A stretch of 64,000 bases of DNA from Alistipes sp. (GCA_017937765.1 JAGBCY010000018.1:30697-94696), one strand, 5' to 3'; positions 37,624-46,212 are shown, numbered from the stretch's first letter. A program made the numbers and translations. Notes: generated by a model from the letters alone, not told the origin.

Positions 37624-40600
37624 AACGAGCGAAGATACTAAGTGCAAGTGCCGGATCGGGAAAGACATATCGACTGGCCTTGAAATATATATGCGATATC
37701 ATCGAGAGACCGGAGCGTTATCGCAACATCCTCGCCGTGACCTTTACGAATAAGGCTACCGAGGAGATGAAGTCGCGAATACTCAGCGAGATACATAAGC
37801 TCGCTGCGGGCGATGAAAGCGACTACCTCGAAAACATTGTGATCGAGTCGGGTCTCGCTAAGGATAAGGTTCGCGAGCAGGCACTCAAGGCACAGACGCG
37901 CATTCTGCACGACTACTCGCGCTTCACGATTCTTACCATCGACCGCTTCTTTCAGCGTATCCTTCGCGCCTTTATCAAGGAGTTGAGCCTCGATCTGAAC
38001 TACAACATCGAGCTCGATACCTCGATGCTGCTTGAGCGTAGTGCTGATACCCTTGTTGAGAGCATTGCCGAAAATGAGGAGATACGTCGCTGGTTATTGG
38101 AGTTTGCCGAGGAGCGCATCAACGACGGTACGCGCTGGGATATGCGTGCCGACCTCTGTTCGTTGGGAAAAGAGCTATTCAGCGAGAATGGTGCAAAGCG
38201 TATGAATAACAGCCTTAGCAAGAAGAGTTTGCGCGACTTAGTTAATGCTATGATTAAAGAGGGCGAGCAGTGTAAGGCGAGATTCAAGGAGTTGGGTTGT
38301 AGGGCTATGGAGATTATGGCCGAATATGGTGTCGAGCCCACGCAGTTCAAGGGTAAGAGTAATAGCTTTGCGACGAACTTTGTGCGTTATGCTAACGGCG
38401 AGCTGAAGCCACCCACGGCCACGATGCAGAGGGCTGCGGAGAGTACGGAGCATTGGTATGGCAAGGATGCCGATGGAGGTATTGTTGCGGCGGCAGAGCA
38501 GCTCCTCCCGCTTTTGCAGGAGATATGTGCGACGTTTGAGGAGGGCATACGTAAGATTAACACGGCGAAGCTCATTCGAAGTAACTATCGTAGCTTCGCA
38601 CTTCTTGCCGACCTTCAGAATAACATCAAGGCGATTTGCGAGGAGGAGAGTATTATGGTGCTTAGTAAAACTAAGGATATGCTCTCAACCTTTGTTGATG
38701 ACAGCAATGCGCCGTTCATTTACGAGAAGGTAGGTAACAGGTATGATCACTATATGATCGACGAGTTTCAGGATACGTCGGTCCGCGAATGGCGTAATAT
38801 GCTGCCGCTGTTGAAGGAGGCATTGGCGTCGAATCGCAACGCCTCGGTCTTTATCGTTGGCGACATCAAGCAGTCGATATATCGCTGGCGCGGTGGCGAC
38901 TGGCGGCTCCTTAACCAGGGGGCAATTCAGGACCTCGGCGAGGAGAATGTCGAGGTTGAGCACCTTAAAAATAACTATCGAAGCCTCGCAAATGTCGTCG
39001 ACTTCAATAATAAGATTATCGAGCGCATCGTCGAGGCGGATAACGCTTATTTGAATAATTGTATTGATAGTGCATTAAAGGATAATAAGATAGCTAAATC
39101 AACTCACGCGTCGCTTTATGACATAGTTCAAGAAGCGTACCGCGGCCACCATCAGGAGCCAGCCGCCTCGGATCCAAACAAGGGTTACGTAGAGGTGTGT
39201 GCCTATGACACATCGTATGCCGACTCGCCATTTATCGAGGCTATCGAGAATGCCATCAATCGTGGCTATTGTTACCGCGATATTCTCATCCTTGTGCGTA
39301 AGACGGCTGATGCTCGACGTGTGGCTGATGTGCTGTTTGAGTATAAGAATCAGCGATTTACTTCACGCGGAGAGGCTGGCTTTAATATCCTTACGCCCGA
39401 TGCCCTCACGCTTGAGGGCTGTGATATCACGGAGTTTGTCATTGCAGTGTTGCGTTTGGCTATCGACCCCACGAACGACATTGAGCGAGGGGTCTACAAT
39501 CGTTTCCTCGGAAACCGTCTCGACCACGCGTTCGACGAGGAGGAGACAGAGACACTGAATCGCATAGCACACCTCTCACCAATGGAGGCATTCGAACTTA
39601 TCGTATCGCACTTCCATCTTCACGAGCGAAAGCAGAGCATCGCCTTCCTTCAGGCTATGCACGAGCAGGTTATTGCCTTCTCGACAACGCGTATTGCCGA
39701 TATCCAGCACTACTTGATATGGTGGGATGAACGTGGTAAGAAAGAGGCTGTTAAGGTTGAGATGGATGATAATACAATCGAGATAACCACCATTCATAAA
39801 GCTAAGGGTCTTGAGCGCGATATCGTAATTATCCCCTACGCTTCGCTCGATATGGTGCCGCGTCCGTCGTTGCGCTCGATTGTCTGGGCGCGTGCCGATG
39901 CGAAGGATAGCAACGCTGCGGCTATTGGCGACTTCCCCGTTGTCTATGGCAAGGATATGGAGTCGTCGGCCTTTTCGGAGGAGTATTACAGAGAGTTAGT
40001 TATGAGCCACGTCGATGGCGTTAACCTTCTCTATGTAGCCATTACGCGCGCCTCACGCGAGCTATATCTCTACTTCCCGAAGAACCTTAATTCGAAGAGT
40101 AGCAGCGATAGCATCACGACCACGGTGCCGCTCATCTGGAATGCCGTGGGGGCAATATGTCCCGAGCCCGAGAGCATTTATGAGCAGGATAAGGTGGCAT
40201 TCGTGACATATCGTTATGGTGCGGAGACATCAGGGGCGGAGCGTAAGGCTAAGAAGAAGGAGGTCAAGAATATACTTCTTGAAAGCTATACTTCGAGCAC
40301 GCCAAATATCAAAGTGCGCTTCCCCGCCACGCGTTATGCTGAGGAGGGCTTGACGCACAAGGATTCGTCGCTCACGTTTGGCATACGTCTGCACCGCGCC
40401 TTCGAGAGTGCCATTACGCGCGATGACCTCTATCGGGCTATTCATCGTATGACGCTCGACTGCGTTATCGACGAGAACGAGGCATTGACCTTAAGGCAAA
40501 GCATTGACAAGTCGCTCGAGTCGCCAGTCGTGGCAGAGTGGTTCAGTGATTGTTGGGATGATGTTAAGACCGAGACTGACATCGTGTATAACAATGAGTT

Positions 40601-40799
40601 GCGACGCCCAGATAGAGTTATGATTAAGGACGATAGAGCGGTTATTGTTGACTATAAGTTCGGCTACAAGCACGATCCGAGTTACGCTCAGAAGATGGCG
40701 CAATATATCTCGCTTCTTAGGCAGATGGGGCGTTTTGCGAACATCGAGGGTTATATCTGGTATCCCGTGTCGGGTGACATTGAGCGCGTAGAGGCATAA
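37620..40799 (+). CDS. addA: AddA-type UvrD-like helicase/nuclease
   Basis: The motor and nuclease subunit of the AddAB recombination complex. The 1,059-residue protein has Walker A SASAGSGKT (residues 8-16), motif Ia LAVTFTNKATEEM, motif II DEFQDT (381-386), motif III GDIKQSIYRWRGGD, ITTIHKAKGLE and VAITRASRELYLYF. A C-terminal nuclease has IVDYKFG (Asp1011, Lys1013). I chose ATG 37620, which overlaps the addB stop as ATGA, over ATG 37611. Translational coupling with addB is likely. Confidence 0.95.
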   Translation: MKRAKILSASAGSGKTYRLALKYICDIIERPERYRNILAVTFTNKATEEMKSRILSEIHKLAAGDESDYLENIVIESGLAKDKVREQALKAQTRILHDYSRFTILTIDRFFQRILRAFIKELSLDLNYNIELDTSMLLERSADTLVESIAENEEIRRWLLEFAEERINDGTRWDMRADLCSLGKELFSENGAKRMNNSLSKKSLRDLVNAMIKEGEQCKARFKELGCRAMEIMAEYGVEPTQFKGKSNSFATNFVRYANGELKPPTATMQRAAESTEHWYGKDADGGIVAAAEQLLPLLQEICATFEEGIRKINTAKLIRSNYRSFALLADLQNNIKAICEEESIMVLSKTKDMLSTFVDDSNAPFIYEKVGNRYDHYMIDEFQDTSVREWRNMLPLLKEALASNRNASVFIVGDIKQSIYRWRGGDWRLLNQGAIQDLGEENVEVEHLKNNYRSLANVVDFNNKIIERIVEADNAYLNNCIDSALKDNKIAKSTHASLYDIVQEAYRGHHQEPAASDPNKGYVEVCAYDTSYADSPFIEAIENAINRGYCYRDILILVRKTADARRVADVLFEYKNQRFTSRGEAGFNILTPDALTLEGCDITEFVIAVLRLAIDPTNDIERGVYNRFLGNRLDHAFDEEETETLNRIAHLSPMEAFELIVSHFHLHERKQSIAFLQAMHEQVIAFSTTRIADIQHYLIWWDERGKKEAVKVEMDDNTIEITTIHKAKGLERDIVIIPYASLDMVPRPSLRSIVWARADAKDSNAAAIGDFPVVYGKDMESSAFSEEYYRELVMSHVDGVNLLYVAITRASRELYLYFPKNLNSKSSSDSITTTVPLIWNAVGAICPEPESIYEQDKVAFVTYRYGAETSGAERKAKKKEVKNILLESYTSSTPNIKVRFPATRYAEEGLTHKDSSLTFGIRLHRAFESAITRDDLYRAIHRMTLDCVIDENEALTLRQSIDKSLESPVVAEWFSDCWDDVKTETDIVYNNELRRPDRVMIKDDRAVIVDYKFGYKHDPSYAQKMAQYISLLRQMGRFANIEGYIWYPVSGDIERVEA

Positions 40800-40838
40800 T
40801 TCGCGAAGGCGGTATGAGGTAATTATAAATATTTATCG

Positions 40839-40846
40839 TACCTTTG
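40839..40846 (+). promoter_or_regulatory. -7 box of the ABC exporter gene, adjacent to the start codon
   Basis: TACCTTTG followed by CGCT and then ATG. The arrangement is nearly identical to murB (TAACTTTG-CGCT-ATG). No TTG lies at the usual -33 distance. Confidence 0.6.
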
Positions 40847-40850
40847 CGCT

Positions 40851-42551
40851 ATGAAAAGCACGCTCTGGAGAGTCATACCCCGCAACTATCGTCGCCGTGT
40901 CGCTGGTGTCACGCTGACGATATTCCTGCGTGCGTTGCTCAACTTCGTGGGAATCGCCACCCTTATTCCCATCCTTACGCTTATGCTCGAGGGTGAGGAT
41001 GTAGCGTCGAATCGTTATCTCGGCTGGCTATATGAGGCGGTGGGTGCGGAGTCATATATGTCGTTTGTGGCGGTGGTGTGCTCGGCTGTTATCGTGTTTA
41101 TCCTTCTGAAGAATGTCATTACGTTAATTCTCTATCGCACAGAGCGTAACTTTATCTATTTACTCTACAAGCGACTCTCCGAAAGACTCTATTTAGCATA
41201 TCACGCGCGTGGCTATGGCTATATAAAACAGAACAATTCGGCCATCCTTACGCGTAATGTTAATGTCGTGAGCCTGCTCTTTGTGGCGGGTGTTCTTAAG
41301 CCTATTGCCACGATTATCGGTGAGGTGCTGCTGCTCGGGCTTATCTTTGTGGCTCTCGTGTGGTACACCCCCGTTGTAGCACTCCTTGCCGTGGGGTTGT
41401 TTGCTCCCGTGGTGGCTCTATTCTACCTCTCGATGCGTCGTAAACTGCACGATATAGGCCAGCGCGAGAATGAGGCTCAGCGCGTGAAGAGTCGCATCAT
41501 TGCCGAGAGCTTTAGAGGTTATGTAGATGTTGAGATAGGCGGTGCTTTCCCACAGATGTTCAAACGTTTCGATGAGGCAATGGATGAGGTTGTTGAGCTT
41601 CGTAAACGTAATGCGACCATCGGTATGCTGCCGCAGATGTTCACCGAGGTGGGCCTCGCTCTCGGACTTAGCGCACTTGTGGTCGTGAGCATTGGTACCT
41701 CGAGCGACGATATGGCTCTGATGTTCGGCATCTTTGCCGTGGCGGCAATTCGTCTAATACCATCGGTGCGTAGCATTATGTCGGGCTGGAGCACGATACG
41801 ATATAATAAATATACGATCGAAACACTCGTCGATGTTGCGGATGATGAGGTCGATGAGCGAAGTATTGAGCATTGTAAGGAGAGGATGGAGTTCAAGCGC
41901 AGCATCGAGCTTCGCGACCTTTGCTTTAGGTTTGATGATGCTGTGGATGATACCATCCACAACCTGTCGCTTACCATTAACCACGGCGAACGCCTCGGCA
42001 TTCGCGGTAGCTCGGGCGTGGGTAAGACTACCCTATTTAACCTTATTCTCGGACTCTATCGCCCTACATCGGGAGGTATATATGTCGATGGCGAGAGGCT
42101 CGATGGGGAGAATATCCGCAAATGGCAGAACACCATTGGCTATGTGTCGCAGTCGGTGTTTATTGCCGACTTGACTCTTGCCGAGAATATAGCCTTTGGA
42201 TGTGATGCAAATGAAATCGACTATGCACGTGTTAATGAGGTGGTTGAACTTGCCAATCTAAAGGATTTTGTAGCCTCACTCGGCGATGGTCTTAACACCC
42301 GTATTGGCGAGCAAGGGAGCCGCATCTCGGGAGGTCAGCGTCAGCGCATAGGCATAGCGCGCGCTCTCTACAAGGGTTGCGATGTCCTCTTCTTCGACGA
42401 GGCTACCTCATCGCTCGACGATAGAACCGAGGAGAATATTAATAGTGCTATCCGCAAGCTGTCCGACGAGAACCGCTCGCTAACGATTGTGGTCATTGCC
42501 CACCGCGAGAGCTCGTTGGAGTATTGCGATAGAATAATAACACTGGAATGA
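40851..42551 (+). CDS. ABC exporter, fused membrane and ATPase domains
   Basis: A 566-residue half-transporter of the MsbA/PglK-like exporter type. Six membrane helices (about residues 15-320) are followed by an ATPase with Walker A GSSGVGKTT, Q-loop YVSQSVF, signature ISGGQRQRIGIARAL, Walker B VLFFDEATSSLDD and an H-loop VIAHRE. There is no N-terminal C39 peptidase domain. Substrate could be lipid, oligosaccharide or peptide. Its stop overlaps the next start (ATGA), tying it to the HprK-like and signal-peptidase-like genes, which favours a peptide or lipopeptide substrate by inference. Confidence 0.92.
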   Translation: MKSTLWRVIPRNYRRRVAGVTLTIFLRALLNFVGIATLIPILTLMLEGEDVASNRYLGWLYEAVGAESYMSFVAVVCSAVIVFILLKNVITLILYRTERNFIYLLYKRLSERLYLAYHARGYGYIKQNNSAILTRNVNVVSLLFVAGVLKPIATIIGEVLLLGLIFVALVWYTPVVALLAVGLFAPVVALFYLSMRRKLHDIGQRENEAQRVKSRIIAESFRGYVDVEIGGAFPQMFKRFDEAMDEVVELRKRNATIGMLPQMFTEVGLALGLSALVVVSIGTSSDDMALMFGIFAVAAIRLIPSVRSIMSGWSTIRYNKYTIETLVDVADDEVDERSIEHCKERMEFKRSIELRDLCFRFDDAVDDTIHNLSLTINHGERLGIRGSSGVGKTTLFNLILGLYRPTSGGIYVDGERLDGENIRKWQNTIGYVSQSVFIADLTLAENIAFGCDANEIDYARVNEVVELANLKDFVASLGDGLNTRIGEQGSRISGGQRQRIGIARALYKGCDVLFFDEATSSLDDRTEENINSAIRKLSDENRSLTIVVIAHRESSLEYCDRIITLE

Positions 42552-43435
42552 TGTTTTACGACTATGTTATAGCCGACGTGCACCTGCGCGCAGATATGGA
42601 CCTTGTTGCTGCCGGCATCCGCGGCTTCAAACCCTTCGAGGTGGAGCGTTGCGATGCAGAGACAGATTGCGAGCTTCGCCACGACCCCGAGTTTACGGAG
42701 GCGGCAGTTATCATTGAGCAGCAGCTCGGAACGTCGTATGTCACGGAGGCAGATGCCGATAGCAGCTTCTCGCGTACAACAACGGGATATCTCTACTCCA
42801 TCAAACGACGCAAGGCCGATAGCCTCGAAACGCTGTTTCATATCGAGCGCGACACGAAGGTGATCACCACAAATATCGAGACCACGGATAGTATCGATGT
42901 CTCCATTCTGCGTTTTGGCATCTGGGTGATGTTTGGCGTGGTGTTGGCCTCGAAGTCTGCCATCGCCATACACTCCTCGGCCATAGTTACTCACGGTCGC
43001 GGTGTGCTTTTTCTTGGTGAGTCGGGTACGGGTAAGAGTACCCACACACGTCTCTGGCGCGAACATATCGAAGGCGCACGCCTTCTGAACGACGACTCGC
43101 CCATCATCCGCATTAAGGACGGTGAGCTACGCATCTATGGCTCGCCGTGGAGCGGTAAGACCCCTTGTTATAAGAATGAGAGCTACCCCATCGCCGGCTT
43201 CTGCCGCCTTGCGCAAGCTCCCTATAATAAGATTTCGCGTCTACCGGCCATTGTGGCTATCGGTGCACTGCTTCCATCGTGCCCGCCTATCTTTGCCCAC
43301 GACGAGTATTTGCAGGATTGCATCTGTACAACTATTGGTGAGGCTATACGTCGCGTGCCTACTTTCCGTCTCGAGTGCTTGCCCGATAAGGCAGCAGCGG
43401 AGCTATCGTATACTACAATCCTCCAAAATACTTAA
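42548..43435 (+). CDS. HPr-kinase/PEPCK-like P-loop ATPase
   Basis: A 295-residue protein whose C-terminal half resembles HPr Ser kinase and ATP-type PEP carboxykinase: IHSSAIVTHGRGVLFLGESG with Walker A GESGTGKST at 157-165, LLNDDSP at 179-185 and GSPWSGK at 198-204. The N-terminal half (about 1-120) is unlike the HprK regulatory domain, and no PTS proteins are nearby. Related stand-alone kinases occur in peptide-modification clusters of several phyla. I infer a kinase acting on a peptide or small molecule moved by the linked ABC exporter. Start ATG 42548 overlaps the exporter stop. Confidence 0.75.
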   Translation: MMFYDYVIADVHLRADMDLVAAGIRGFKPFEVERCDAETDCELRHDPEFTEAAVIIEQQLGTSYVTEADADSSFSRTTTGYLYSIKRRKADSLETLFHIERDTKVITTNIETTDSIDVSILRFGIWVMFGVVLASKSAIAIHSSAIVTHGRGVLFLGESGTGKSTHTRLWREHIEGARLLNDDSPIIRIKDGELRIYGSPWSGKTPCYKNESYPIAGFCRLAQAPYNKISRLPAIVAIGALLPSCPPIFAHDEYLQDCICTTIGEAIRRVPTFRLECLPDKAAAELSYTTILQNT

Positions 43436-43437
43436 GA

Positions 43438-43905
43438 ATGAGTAATCTGCGCGATTTAGCTACTGAAAATATCGAACAGCTCGTTGCCATCGGCGAGCGG
43501 TTTAAGATTATGGTTACGGGGTATAGTATGCTCCCGCTTCTGGGCTACGGTCGCGATGTTATTGTGCTTAGACGTGTCGATGAGGAGGAGGCTATCGTTG
43601 GTCGCGTGGCTATGTTTCGCTCGACGGATAGGCATATTATCGTCCACCGCGTCGTGGCTCTCGAGGGCGACGAGGTGATATTTCAGGGCGATGGTAATCC
43701 GTACCAGCGTGAACGATGTCTGCGCAACGAGGTAATAGGCGTTGTCGAGGAGGTGATACGCGAGGATGGCCGTACGGTAAGTTGTACGACGCCAACGTGG
43801 CGACTACGCGAGCGTGTATGGCTCCGCCAGCCTACCGTCGTTCGACGCTATGCGCTGGCTATAATTCGCCGATTAGCAAACTGTAAACGTAAAAATAGAG
43901 GATAA
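43438..43905 (+). CDS. S26-family signal-peptidase-like protein (SipW/ER type)
   Basis: A 155-residue protein with the type I signal peptidase fold core. The nucleophile region is MVTGYSMLPLL (Ser30). The usual general-base Lys is replaced by His70 in IIVHRVVALEGDEV, the Ser-His arrangement of SipW and ER signal peptidases, and GDGN follows at 84-87. Unlike true leader peptidases it has no clear N-terminal membrane helix; a basic tail ends the protein. Placed between the kinase and ispF with 2-nt gaps, it probably trims a substrate of the linked exporter, by inference. Confidence 0.8.
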   Translation: MSNLRDLATENIEQLVAIGERFKIMVTGYSMLPLLGYGRDVIVLRRVDEEEAIVGRVAMFRSTDRHIIVHRVVALEGDEVIFQGDGNPYQRERCLRNEVIGVVEEVIREDGRTVSCTTPTWRLRERVWLRQPTVVRRYALAIIRRLANCKRKNRG

Positions 43906-43907
43906 CT

Positions 43908-44387
43908 ATGGATATAAGAATTGGTCACGGTTATGATGTTCACGCCCTTGCCGAGGGGTTACGCCTTGTGCTCTGCGGCGTGGAGGTGCCGCACACTAAG
44001 GGTTGCGTTGCTCATTCCGATGGCGATGTCGCCATCCACGCCATCTGTGATGCTCTGCTCGGTGCGTTGGCTCTCGGTGATATCGGTAAGCTATTTCCCG
44101 ATAGCGACCCTAAATATAAGGGAATCGACTCAACAAAACTACTTAAAGAGGTTGTTAATGTGGTGCGTGATAATGGATTTGATATCAGTAATATGGATTG
44201 TACAATAGCTATGCAACGACCCAAGCTCCGCCCTTATATTGACACTATGCGCGAGCGATTGGCCGAGGTCCTCGGCATCGCGGCGGATAGAGTCTCTGTT
44301 AAGGCAACGACTACCGAACGCCTCGGTTTCGAGGGCCGTGAGGAGGGAGCCTCTGCCACGGCTGTCGTGTTGCTTATCAAGGCATAA
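43908..44387 (+). CDS. ispF: 2-C-methyl-D-erythritol 2,4-cyclodiphosphate synthase
   Basis: IspF makes the cyclodiphosphate intermediate in the MEP isoprenoid pathway. The 159-residue protein shows IRIGHGYDVHAL, with the Asp and His zinc ligands, VAHSDGDVAIHAICDALLGALALGDIGKLFPD and the C-terminal VSVKATTTERLGFEGREEG. Length is standard. It starts 2 nt after the signal-peptidase-like gene and is probably the last gene of that operon, an odd place for an essential gene. Confidence 0.97.
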   Translation: MDIRIGHGYDVHALAEGLRLVLCGVEVPHTKGCVAHSDGDVAIHAICDALLGALALGDIGKLFPDSDPKYKGIDSTKLLKEVVNVVRDNGFDISNMDCTIAMQRPKLRPYIDTMRERLAEVLGIAADRVSVKATTTERLGFEGREEGASATAVVLLIKA

Positions 44388-44409
44388 TGGCGTAAAAGAG
44401 AAAAAGATT

Positions 44410-44439
44410 TTGGATAATTAAATAAAAGTGCTAAATTTG
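44410..44439 (+). promoter_or_regulatory. tRNA-Leu promoter
   Basis: TTG at 44410-44412, a 19-nt spacer and TAAATTTG at 44432-44439, 24 nt before the tRNA. Confidence 0.8.
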
Positions 44440-44463
44440 CACCATCTTTTAAAAAGATCGGTT

Positions 44464-44549
44464 GCTCGGATGGTGGAATAGGTAGACACGCCGGACTTAA
44501 AATCCTGTGGGCAGTAATGCCCGTACCGGTTCGACCCCGGTTCCGAGTA
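44464..44549 (+). tRNA. tRNA-Leu (anticodon TAA)
   Basis: An 86-nt class II cloverleaf. Acceptor GCTCGGA/TCCGAGT, anticodon loop CTTAAAA (anticodon TAA, with A36-A37-A38), long variable arm TGGGCAGTAATGCCCGT, and T-arm ACCGG-TTCGACC-CCGGT. CCA is not encoded. The A36-A38 run is the site recognised by MiaA, whose gene lies just downstream on the other strand. Confidence 0.96.
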
Positions 44550-44551
44550 CG

Positions 44552-44584
44552 AAAAAGAGGCTTCATAATCGAAGTCTCTTTTTG
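44552..44584. terminator. Terminator between convergent tRNA-Leu and miaA
   Basis: AAAAAGAGGCTTC pairs with GAAGTCTCTTTTT around ATAATC, with one G-U pair. It has both an A-run and a T-run, so it can serve both strands. Confidence 0.85.
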
Positions 44585-44588
44585 CGTT

Positions 44589-45521
44589 TTATACCTTTGT
44601 GTCTATAAACTCGATGATGTGTTCAATGTCTGATGGCGCGAACCAACCAATAGAGGCGTCGCGACGGAACCAGGTGAGCTGTCGCTTGGCATAGCGGCGT
44701 GAGTTGCGTTTAATGAGTTCTATGGCCTCGTCGAGGGTCGTGTTGCCCGCGAAGTGGTCGAATAACTCGCGGTAGCCAACCGTTTGCAATGAGTTTAGAT
44801 GTCGCTTGGGATACATCGCGCGAGCCTCCTCGATAAGTCCATCCTCAACCATCATATCTACGCGGCGATTGATACGATCGTAAAGTATGTCGCGCGGCAT
44901 ATCGGTACCAACCTTCACAATGCGGAAAGGTCGCTCCGTGGCGGTGCCGTGGCGTTGCTCGGAGTAGGGACGTCCCGTAGCGAGGCACACCTCCAAGGCG
45001 CGCATCACGCGTGCGGGGTTACATAGGTCAACCTCCGAGGCATAGGTGGGATCTAAGTGTCGTAGCTCCTCGACAAGCGACTCTATACCATCCGAAGTAA
45101 GCCTGCTCTTCAGGTCCTCGCGGAGCGCAGGGTCAGCTTCAGGGAGGTCATCCATACCCTCGCACAGAGCCTGCACATAGAGTCCCGAGCCTCCAACTGC
45201 CACAACATAGTTGCCCTCGGCAAAGAGCCTATCGAGAAGTTCGAGAGCCTCCACCTCGTAGCGTCCGCAGTTGAAGTCGTCCTCCACCTCGCGGTCGGCG
45301 ATGAAGTAGTGCGTTGCGGCGGCAAGCTCCTCGGCCGTGGGTTGCGCCGTGCCTATGGCAAGGCCGCGGAATACCTGACGCGAGTCGGTTGAGATGATGG
45401 GTGCGGAGTAGTGGCGGGCAAGTGTCACGGCGAGTGCCGTCTTGCCCGAGCCAGTGGGGCCGACAACCACGATGAGCGTACCTCGTTTAGTATTCGTCGT
45501 CGTAGCCATCGTCACCATCAA
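44589..45521 (-). CDS. miaA: tRNA dimethylallyltransferase
   Basis: Adds dimethylallyl to A37 of tRNAs that read UNN codons. The protein has Walker A VVGPTGSGKTAL, STDSRQVFRGLAIGTAQP, the substrate region NCGRYEVEAL, GGSGLYVQALCEGMD, and the C-terminal LQTVGYRELFDHFAG with KRNSRRYAKRQLTWFRRD. The start is uncertain: ATGs at 45521, 45518 and 45509 are in frame and all overlap the end of the upstream gene, so coupling to that gene is likely. The longest form has 310 residues. Confidence 0.95.
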   Translation of the reverse strand: MMVTMATTTNTKRGTLIVVVGPTGSGKTALAVTLARHYSAPIISTDSRQVFRGLAIGTAQPTAEELAAATHYFIADREVEDDFNCGRYEVEALELLDRLFAEGNYVVAVGGSGLYVQALCEGMDDLPEADPALREDLKSRLTSDGIESLVEELRHLDPTYASEVDLCNPARVMRALEVCLATGRPYSEQRHGTATERPFRIVKVGTDMPRDILYDRINRRVDMMVEDGLIEEARAMYPKRHLNSLQTVGYRELFDHFAGNTTLDEAIELIKRNSRRYAKRQLTWFRRDASIGWFAPSDIEHIIEFIDTKV

Positions 45522-45993
45522 ACTCGTTGTAGTCGCTCATCATCTCCTCGAAAATTGAGCCCGACTCCTCCGTGGCATCGGGGTCGTACTGGTCGGGGAC
45601 GGCAGCGTGCTCGAAGGCTACGCGTGGATACTCGAGGTCCTCGGCGGGGCGTTGCATATCTATGAGCTCGAGGTAGAAAGAGCGGTTGTTGAGCATATCG
45701 AACGTATAGATAAGGCGGTCGTGGAAGTTGTTGTTCACCTCCATAAGACTCACATTCTCCATACAACGGGGCACTCCCGGCATATCTTCGCCCATATCTA
45801 TCTCCGAGAATTCCTCGACGGGACGCCACTCGGCATCAGATTTGAATATAGAGACCATACAGTCGTCGTAGCCGAGGGCACGGAGCAGGAAGCGGTGGAA
45901 CTCAGCGAGGGTCATATCGGGATATACCTCAAAGTCGCGAACGAAGTTGTCGCTCTCGTCGCTGAGCATACGATATTTGAAAACAATATTCAT
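45487..45993 (-). CDS. pRiA4b ORF-3-like protein
   Basis: A 168-residue protein matching the plasmid pRiA4b ORF-3-like fold (PF07929 type): MNIVFKYRMLSDESDNFVRDFEV, then MTLAEFHRFLLRALGYDDCMVSIFKSDAEW, and RLIYTFDMLNNRSFYLELIDM. An acidic C-terminal tail (NEFDGDDGYDDEY) ends the protein. The biochemical role is unknown. The family is widespread and not itself evidence of a mobile element. Its 3' end overlaps miaA by 35 bp. A TACATTTG box lies upstream on the minus strand (46045-46038). Confidence 0.88.
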   Translation of the reverse strand: MNIVFKYRMLSDESDNFVRDFEVYPDMTLAEFHRFLLRALGYDDCMVSIFKSDAEWRPVEEFSEIDMGEDMPGVPRCMENVSLMEVNNNFHDRLIYTFDMLNNRSFYLELIDMQRPAEDLEYPRVAFEHAAVPDQYDPDATEESGSIFEEMMSDYNEFDGDDGYDDEY

Positions 45994-46105
45994 AGTCTAA
46001 AAGTTAAAACAAACAATAAATTTGTCCCATTTCAGTACAAATGTAATACATATATTTAAAATTAAGGCTACGGATGATAAAAATATTAAGAAACGTCAAA
46101 AAAAA

Positions 46106-46136
46106 TTGTGTATCTACAAAAAAGATATTATATTTG
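46106..46136 (+). promoter_or_regulatory. rho promoter
   Basis: TTG at 46106-46108, a 20-nt spacer and TATATTTG at 46129-46136. Confidence 0.85.
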
Positions 46137-46152
46137 CAGAGCAATTAAAAAA

Positions 46153-46194
46153 CGTATTCACGTTTCCCGCATCGCTTGATGTCGGGTAAATACG
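46153..46194 (+). promoter_or_regulatory. Structured leader of rho
   Basis: CGTATT at 46153-46158 pairs with AATACG at 46189-46194. Inside, CCCGCATC pairs with GATGTCGGG around GCTT with one bulge. The hairpin sits in the short leader between promoter and ATG, and could serve autoregulation of rho, which is known in other bacteria by other means. Confidence 0.55.
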
Positions 46195-46212
46195 AAAATC
46201 AAAAGTTAATAT

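Noticed and set aside
42548-43435. True HPr kinase/phosphorylase of carbon catabolite repression
   Set aside because: The N-terminal domain does not match HprK, and no HPr or other PTS phosphocarrier gene is nearby.
45487-45993. Mobile-element passenger gene, from the family name pRiA4b ORF-3
   Set aside because: There is no transposase, no terminal inverted repeat and no integrase nearby; the gene sits in a housekeeping context and overlaps miaA.
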